Assembly (NCBI GenBank): GCA_014281115.1
Contig: JACONQ010000002.1
Span: 2,232,001-2,296,000, forward strand
Direction of reading: 5' to 3'
DNA: 64,000 nt
Origin: Laburnicola sp. R22_1
Taxonomy: Eukaryota > Ascomycota > Dothideomycetes > Pleosporales > Didymosphaeriaceae
Shown here: positions 58,619-64,000 of the stretch, in pieces
How the letters are laid out: each line of letters opens with the position of its first letter
How positions within the stretch are numbered: the first letter of the stretch is position 1
Program-made: the position numbers and the translations under genes
Notes under the pieces: model-generated
Told to the model about the DNA's origin: nothing
Database searches by the model: none
The model's input: only the letters and a program-made list of their open reading frames with translations

Positions 58619-59517
58619 AATCGGCATGCCCATGAACAAGCCATGAAGGATGTTGGGCGACGACTCAAATACCACCAGTTACTACCTCTTTCCACCTGCC
58701 CTTTCGGCTTTTCGAATATTCCATCTCTTACACTTTCATCGATTCGACTTCCGACTCTCGGTCCACGCTACCTCCGGTAGAAAGGGCAACACGCAAGTCA
58801 TAGAAATCTTCGATCAAAACCACAAATACCCCCTTCTCTCCCCGAATAATGTAATTCTGATCTCTGGTCTGCTCAATTGCGAACACAGTCCACAGTAGAG
58901 GTATCCCGTTTCGCTCAGACAGCAATTCAATCAGCAGCTCCATCCTTGAATTTCTCGTCAACCGAGTGTCGCATGCATTCGTGACTGTAGAATGTGGCAG
59001 TAACTGAACCTTCACCAATTCCACCTGACTGCGACGGCGAGTTTTGATCTGTTGTGTATTGGGGAGCACGGAGATGGGAAGTAGCTGGCACGTGGTCAAC
59101 TGCAGGTGATACATGTAAGCGATCGCCCCACAACGTCACGTGGCGATAGCGACCCCGGGTCCCGGGCCTCACCCCTTGCACCAGACTTGCACAAACACTT
59201 GCCATTATTCCGAGGTTGATTGCTTCTCACGTTCGCTGCGCGGCGAGGCTGAAGTCGCCGCAATGCACATGCAAACATTGATGTCGGCTCGCCTCGGGAC
59301 ACACACTGGCTTGAATCACCGGGTAAGTGCGTTTCAGATGTTGTTTGCGAAGCTTAATTCCTACTATAGGACGGGTATTGCGACTACTTCACGTACAGAC
59401 ATTACTCATAAAGTTCACTTAAATACCTGCCACGCAACCACACTTCACCACTCCAATCAGCTCGAGCGGCCGCCCTATTATCACCACTGTTGTTTCAGCC
59501 AAATAAGAGACAACAGT
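58619..59517. other. Intergenic, no supported gene
   Basis: About 900 bp downstream of the trypsin gene (which runs on the minus strand). Open frames of 70-130 codons exist on both strands, but none looks like a protein family. Confidence 0.45.
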
Positions 59518-60517
59518 CTACAAGTTGCTGACGATGAAAGAGTGGAGAGCAGACGAGCCAATGCGAGAGTAGACACCGGGAGCTCTGGGCGCAGCGCAGC
59601 CCTCACCCCAGGAAACAACACCAAGGAGAGTCTTGGAGCCGTCGACGATGGGGCCTCCGCTGTCACCCTGGCAAGAGTCCTTTCCACCAGCAGTAAGACC
59701 GGCGCAGAACATGTTGGTGGTGATCTCGTCCCTGGGGTCGATCGCGGTGTACTGCGATTGGCAGGTCGAGCGGGTAACGACCGGGACGCTGACCTTGAGG
59801 AGAGCAATCGGGAGGGTGGAGCCGCCCTGGATGGTGGTTCCCCTGAATTATGAATTAGCCAAAGCTACTCAGGAGAGTTTCCGTCTCATGTGTTCACTCA
59901 GGAGAGATGGCACAAAGGATGGGGAAGTTGGACTTACCAGCCAGCAACGGTGACGGTAGAGCCGGCAGCAGGGTCAGAGCCCGAGGCAGGCAGGGCGGCG
60001 TAGCTGATGGTCGAGCTCGTTGCGATGGGAGTCGCGAGCTTCAAGATGGCGACGTCACCGTCAAGGTTGTCCTCGTTGAAACGAGAGTAGACCCCGATGG
60101 ATGCAACATTGGCAACGGTTCCGCCAGAGTTCCTTCTCTGTATGGGTGTTAATTTAGTTCATATTGGTCGATCTTATAGGCTCAAGCTTTGCCGCGGGGC
60201 TAAGCACTCTTGTGAAAGAGCGGGCAACCAGGACGGGAATTACTTACCAAGCTACCAGCACGAACAGAGAGGCGCGAGGCACTCTGGTCGTAAACGCAGT
60301 GGGCTGCGGTAAGCACGGTGTTGGCGTTCAACAGAGAGCCACCGCAGCGGTGAACACCGTTCCGCATGAGGGAGACGATGAAGGGGAAGTCACCGGAGGC
60401 GGCAGCCGTTCCGCCGACGATTTGCACACCCTGAGTGCTGAGCTCACTGGGCGGAATGGCAGCGCCGAAGACGACAGCGGGAATCGCAAGAGCGGTCATG
60501 AGCGACTTGAAGGCCAT
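59518..60517 (-). CDS. Secreted trypsin-like serine protease (S1A)
   Basis: Three exons, complement of 60248-60517, 59938-60137 and 59518-59842; 264 residues. A signal peptide ('[19 protein letters not shown]') and a short propeptide lead to the mature end '[14 protein letters not shown]'. The catalytic triad is present: His in 'LTAAHCV', Asp in 'DGDVAILKL', Ser in 'CQGDSGGP'. The Asp six residues before the active Ser ('[10 protein letters not shown]') predicts cleavage after Arg/Lys. It closely fits the fungal trypsins (SNP1/ALP-type) known from plant-pathogenic and saprotrophic species. A TATA-like box (CTATAAGTA on the minus strand) lies at about 60626, roughly 110 bp upstream of the ATG. 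The start at 60517 is chosen because it begins the signal peptide; an ATG three codons upstream is also in frame. Confidence 0.93.
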
Positions 60518-60843
60518 CTTGAAGGCGAGGATTGACAATGTTCCCGGGAGTGAGTGAGGGTGGCAGGTAGTGAACGGAAATGCAGCGAGCGGATGGTTCT
60601 TGCAAGGGAGTGTGCTGCTCCATACTTATAGTTTTCCAGGCGTCTTGCATTGATGTCGACATCACCAGCAATAACAACTTCCCCGCCCTGTCGTGGTAGA
60701 GGACTCAAGACAGCCAAGGCCGGGATGGCCACCGTCCTTCCCAATGCGGGCGGTTATAGGTCAGGTGTGGTCGGCCGTGGCTCAAACAGGAAGCTAGCCC
60801 AGGGCTTATCTCAACCCCCTGTGCACCGAGGCGTTGCTCGGGG
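60518..60843. promoter_or_regulatory. Promoter region of the trypsin gene
   Basis: About 325 bp between the trypsin ATG and a MITE-like element. It holds the TATA-like box near 60626. No ORF is supported. Confidence 0.45.
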
Positions 60844-61115
60844 CACAAGATAGCGGGCAGGCCTGTAAGCCGTACACATAGGTGCTTAGCGGGATCTATA
60901 GATCTATCTCGTCAATCGCGGCGTAATACAAAGATGTATAGAAATTAAATAATCACTGTGTTTTACAGTAATCTCACCGTAATTAACAAAGTTGGTAACG
61001 ACGTAGGCGTTAACGCTGGACATTAAAATTAAAACAGTACTATAAAGCAAAGCTAGCACCTATTTTAGGTGGCCCTGTGTACTAATCCAATAGTGCCGCC
61101 GCCCGCTATCTTGTG
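60844..61115. mobile_element. MITE-like element with 15-bp inverted repeats
   Basis: CACAAGATAGCGGGC at 60844-60858 and its exact complement at 61101-61115 enclose 272 bp of AT-rich, non-coding DNA. No obvious target duplication. It is about 330 bp upstream of the trypsin ATG. Confidence 0.6.
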
Positions 61116-61846
61116 TCATTACTCGGTCGAGGTAACGTTAATTCGTTAATTCCGCTGCTGTCTGAGATTGTTGTTACAGAGTGGCCCAATCGGTGGAACG
61201 GGGCACTAGACGTATAGTGAGAGGGCCCGCCACTACTCGGGGAGGGTGCGGGCGCGTAGCGGAGCATGAAGACCACGATGAGCAAGGCGTAGAGATGGCC
61301 ATAGCGGTCTGAAACACTGTGAACATTGGCCGAGCCAGAGTACGGGGGAGTCGAGGCCGGGACCTAGCAATGATCTGCACATGCGTTGGAGCATCTGTAT
61401 ATGAAGTGGCACACGGTAGAGCGCTTACATGCTGTGATTCATGGGCCACGATACACTAGTGTAGGTCCCTTCCGCTTTGGGATTTAGCGCCTCCACGCCG
61501 CCCCCCACATACACTAGTGCATGGGCCACATTCACAGGCGCTAGCCGAGGGCGCTATCTTCACGCAGGCAGGTGCACATGTCTTGCCTGATATCGGCCGA
61601 CGGCAGCCACGCATACCTACCGTACCTACCGACTCCGAAGCTTTTTTCCACCACACCGACAACGTTCACGGTGGAGTCCTGGAAGCATCGACTACTCTCA
61701 CCTGCTACAGACACACTAGCTTCCTATCCTACATCTGCCAGCGAATGCCCCTGGGAACAGCATCCACCCGCTATCACGTCTTACTGTGGACCTCGGGCTT
61801 TCTCCTCCTGCTTCTTTGGTTCCCTAGACTGGTCAATTGGGGCATT
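61116..61846. other. Intergenic, no clear gene
   Basis: Two copies of the palindromic word ACACTAGTG occur at about 61453 and 61511. The plus frame of the next gene is already open from 61517, so its true start may lie in here (for example Met at 61748). Confidence 0.4.
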
Positions 61847-62233
61847 ATGGATAGCCTCAGCTCGCCCTTCACGATCGAGGTGGATGGCACGCCCATTGCC
61901 AAAGTGGCGGCCAACGCCGAAGACCGTGTACAAGCAAGTACCGGCCCCGATGCCGCTGTCTTTACGCTCAAGAACGGAAGGCTGCAATCTGGCGACTGGG
62001 TACTCGGTCGCCCTAAGAGAGAGGACCGGAGTTTCCACCCCAAGCCTGTGCTATGGTTCAAGGTAGGGGCTGACAGTGATGCGCTGCCGGTGCACCCTGT
62101 CACTGCTGTCGAAGATGGGGGTTCATACACCGTCAAATTCCCGAGTATGTGCGATATCTCGGATACCCCCGGTGCTGCGGAGCGTATACTGAACACCGTC
62201 TCTAGATGCCGGTTTGATGGTACAGGATGGTAA
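61847..62233 (+). CDS. Hypothetical protein, beta-rich
   Basis: 128 residues from ATG 61847, 'MDSLSSPFTIEVDGTPIAKV'. The middle has 'AVFTLKNGRLQSGDWVLGRP' and 'EDRSFHPKPVLWFKVG', a strand-turn pattern that I have seen in unnamed small fungal proteins. The frame is open 110 codons upstream, and a start at 61748 would add a hydrophobic segment ('YHVLLWTSGFLLLLLWF'). Which start is used is unclear. No function assigned. Confidence 0.45.
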   Translation: MDSLSSPFTIEVDGTPIAKVAANAEDRVQASTGPDAAVFTLKNGRLQSGDWVLGRPKREDRSFHPKPVLWFKVGADSDALPVHPVTAVEDGGSYTVKFPSMCDISDTPGAAERILNTVSRCRFDGTGW

Positions 62234-62784
62234 ATTGTTGGCAGATCTCCAAGGAGGTGAATAACATTGGCCATTATATTGAAACAATATTTGCTAACTC
62301 GTCCAAGACAGAACAGCAGATGTCTCGGTGAAGACGGTGTAAAGGCCAGCGAGACCTCGGCACAGCCATGGCGGATGTTGGCTTGGAGGTGGAGTGGCAA
62401 CCAGTCGGCCAGCAGCAACACGAGCAGAAGGCTGATGAAAAGAAAAGAAAGACAAGAGCGAGCGCCCCACTATCCTCTGTCTCGGAGGATTGGAACACCT
62501 GTACATCATATAACAGAAGGCGTGCCATCTACGAACCAAACCCATCATTGACCCAGAGCTACTTTGTTCTTCCTTCAAATCTTGAGCTCTTGCTCTTGAA
62601 TGGCTTGAGCATTGGTCCTGATCGCCCATCTGATGATTCAGACCTACCCCACTCCTTATAAACCACTCAAGTTCTTTCTTGCATCGTATAGCTTTCAGCC
62701 GAAGCCCGCGCGCAGCCAACCCCAGTCACCTTCCTATTCGGGTAGCTATCGACGTATTCTCTCGCCTCCACCGTCCTCCGCCCT
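62234..62784. other. Intergenic, no supported gene
   Basis: 3' regions of two convergent genes. Short ORFs only. Confidence 0.45.
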
Positions 62785-63956
62785 TCACGACGCCCTCTGC
62801 GGTCGCGGACTATACACAGCTGGCATCTCACTCGGCAAACCCGACCCCATCTGCTGCATACCGGTCTGCGTCGACACCGGTTGCTGTATCCCTGCCCCTC
62901 CCAGCTCTGTCCTTCCCTCATGCATCGGGCTCGGCGGCCGCGGATACTGATATGCATACTGCTGCTGAAGAGGTGGCGAAGAAGCCACAGGTATGGGCGC
63001 CATGTTTTGCTGCTGATAGCCGTATACAGGGCCAGGCGAAGGTGTTCCGTAACTGATAGGCGGCGATTGAGTCATCTGGCTGTATCTTGGATCAGAGTTC
63101 GTTAGGTGCGGGGAGTACATAAGACCTGTCGCGCTTTGCGGTGAGGTGTTGTGTCTTGTATCTTGGTTCATAGGCGGAACAAAGCCACCAGCACCCGCCG
63201 CGTCCTTGTTTCTCTTCTTCTTGATGAAGAAGCTTATCAAGGCGGCGATGGCAGCCACGGCCAGAGCTACTCCAATGCCGATTCCTGCGCGTACACCAGT
63301 CGAAATGCCTTTATTACGAATGCCGCTGCCTCCGTCATCTCCACCGCCAAGCTCCTCAGCATCTGTCGACGATGGAGGTGCTGTTTCCCCTGGCCGAAGG
63401 TATAACGTCGTCGTACTTGTCACAGTGGTCTCCGCATTGGGAGCAGCAGTCCGCGTAGCGTATGACGTCGACCAGGAAATCCTCTCAACGTAGAAGTTCT
63501 GTAAACAGTCGACTCGTCTGTGGTCGTGATGGTCGTCGTAGCCGTCACCGTTTCCTCCGACGTATCCGTCCGAATTTGCCGCGGAAGGATCAACCCGCGG
63601 ATCTGAACATAAAGGGGTGCTGGTGTTGTCTTGGGCTCACGCACTCGCAGCTCGTGACGTACTTCCGAGACCGGCGTCACACTCGGCAAAGAGGAAGTGT
63701 AGGACGGTAGGAGAGTAGAAGAGCGGCCAGTAGGCTCAGCAGACGCGCCTCTTCGGCCAGCCATAACAGCTTCACTGGTCACAGTGACCCACTCCGTCGT
63801 CGTATCCACATCTGCCGTTATGGTAGTGTAACTAGTGGTAGTGGAAGTCCTATAGTCGGTGCTGTACAAGGTCGAAGTCACGTACTCGTAATCGGTGCTA
63901 TACCTTGTCGTCCAGTACGTCGAGGTAACCCATTCTCTATCCTCTTTCATCAGCAC
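62785..63956 (-). CDS. Ser/Thr-rich single-pass surface protein (wall-sensor-like), partial, one frameshift
   Basis: Two open pieces on the minus strand, about 63495-63956 and 62785-63494, in different frames. Joined, they read as an extracellular region rich in Thr/Ser/Tyr repeats ('STDYEYVTSTLYSTDYRTST', 'ETVTATTTITTTDESTVYRT', then 'SWSTSYATRTAAPNAETTVT'). A single membrane span ('AGIGIGVALAVAAIAALISFF') with a basic stop-transfer (KKKRNK) follows, then a Pro/Gln/Tyr-rich tail ('GYQQQNMAPIPVASSPPLQQ'). This layout resembles Mid2/Wsc-type cell-wall stress sensors without an identifiable head domain. One missing base near 63495 explains the frame change; no intron fits. An in-frame stop at 63987-63989 shows that the signal peptide exon lies upstream, outside the window. 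Confidence 0.6.
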
Positions 63957-64000
63957 CTTCCCTTGGGCGTATCCCCAACCAACCAGTCAATCACAAAGGA

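Noticed and set aside
58728..59114. 128-codon minus-strand ORF downstream of the trypsin gene
   Set aside because: No recognisable domain, atypical composition, and no promoter or intron evidence; probably chance.

Overview
This window looks like a chromosome segment of a filamentous ascomycete, most likely a Dothideomycete of the Pleosporales type (inference). The reasons are short introns of about 45-95 nt with CTRAC-type branch points, fungal-only gene families (Hri1, fungal Imh1 golgin, DUF7626/SAP-like protein, Clr5 domain, FAR1-type protein), and repeats that carry the signature of RIP (CpA to TpA changes, in-frame TAG/TAA at former Gln/Trp codons).

Layout. 1-20.3 kb is mostly gene space: the C-terminal part of Mediator subunit 17 (cut by the window start), a dying MRJP/Yellow-like gene, a broken cytochrome P450, a FAR1-type DNA-binding protein, a membrane protein of unknown function, a five-exon nuclear protein with a SAP-like C-terminus, HRI1, mitochondrial enoyl-CoA reductase ETR1 (convergent with HRI1), an intact P450 divergent from ETR1, and an RG-rich protein with internal repeats. 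20.5-31.1 kb is a nested pair of Ty1/Copia LTR retrotransposons. The inner element sits inside the 5' LTR of the outer one. Both have clean 5-bp target duplications, and both have a primer site that matches the anticodon arm of initiator tRNA-Met.

31.6-48.4 kb is a second conserved block: a small single-span membrane protein, an SR-protein kinase (Sky1/Dsk1 type), an Imh1-like GRIP golgin divergent from the ribosome-associated J-protein zuotin, a universal stress protein, a Golgi pH regulator (GPHR), a small hydrophilic protein and an intron-containing tRNA-Ala(CGC). 48.6-50.7 kb carries exons that together encode a Clr5 domain followed by a Pho85-type cyclin domain. The 5' end is cut off by a hAT DNA transposon (50.7-53.8 kb).

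The other end of the hAT element abuts the middle of a third, 5'-truncated Copia element (53.8-56.4 kb), and there is no target duplication across the hAT. This suggests a rearrangement between transposon copies. An AT-rich decayed block, about 0.5 kb of pure polypyrimidine 8-bp tandem repeat and a degenerate telomere-like repeat follow. The last 5 kb has a secreted trypsin with a MITE-like inverted-repeat element upstream, a hypothetical protein, and a Ser/Thr-rich single-pass surface protein with one apparent frameshift.

No secondary-metabolite core gene, CRISPR array or bacterial-type operon is present. Exon boundaries were worked out by hand from splice signals, reading-frame phase and family resemblance. 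No alignment or database search was run.
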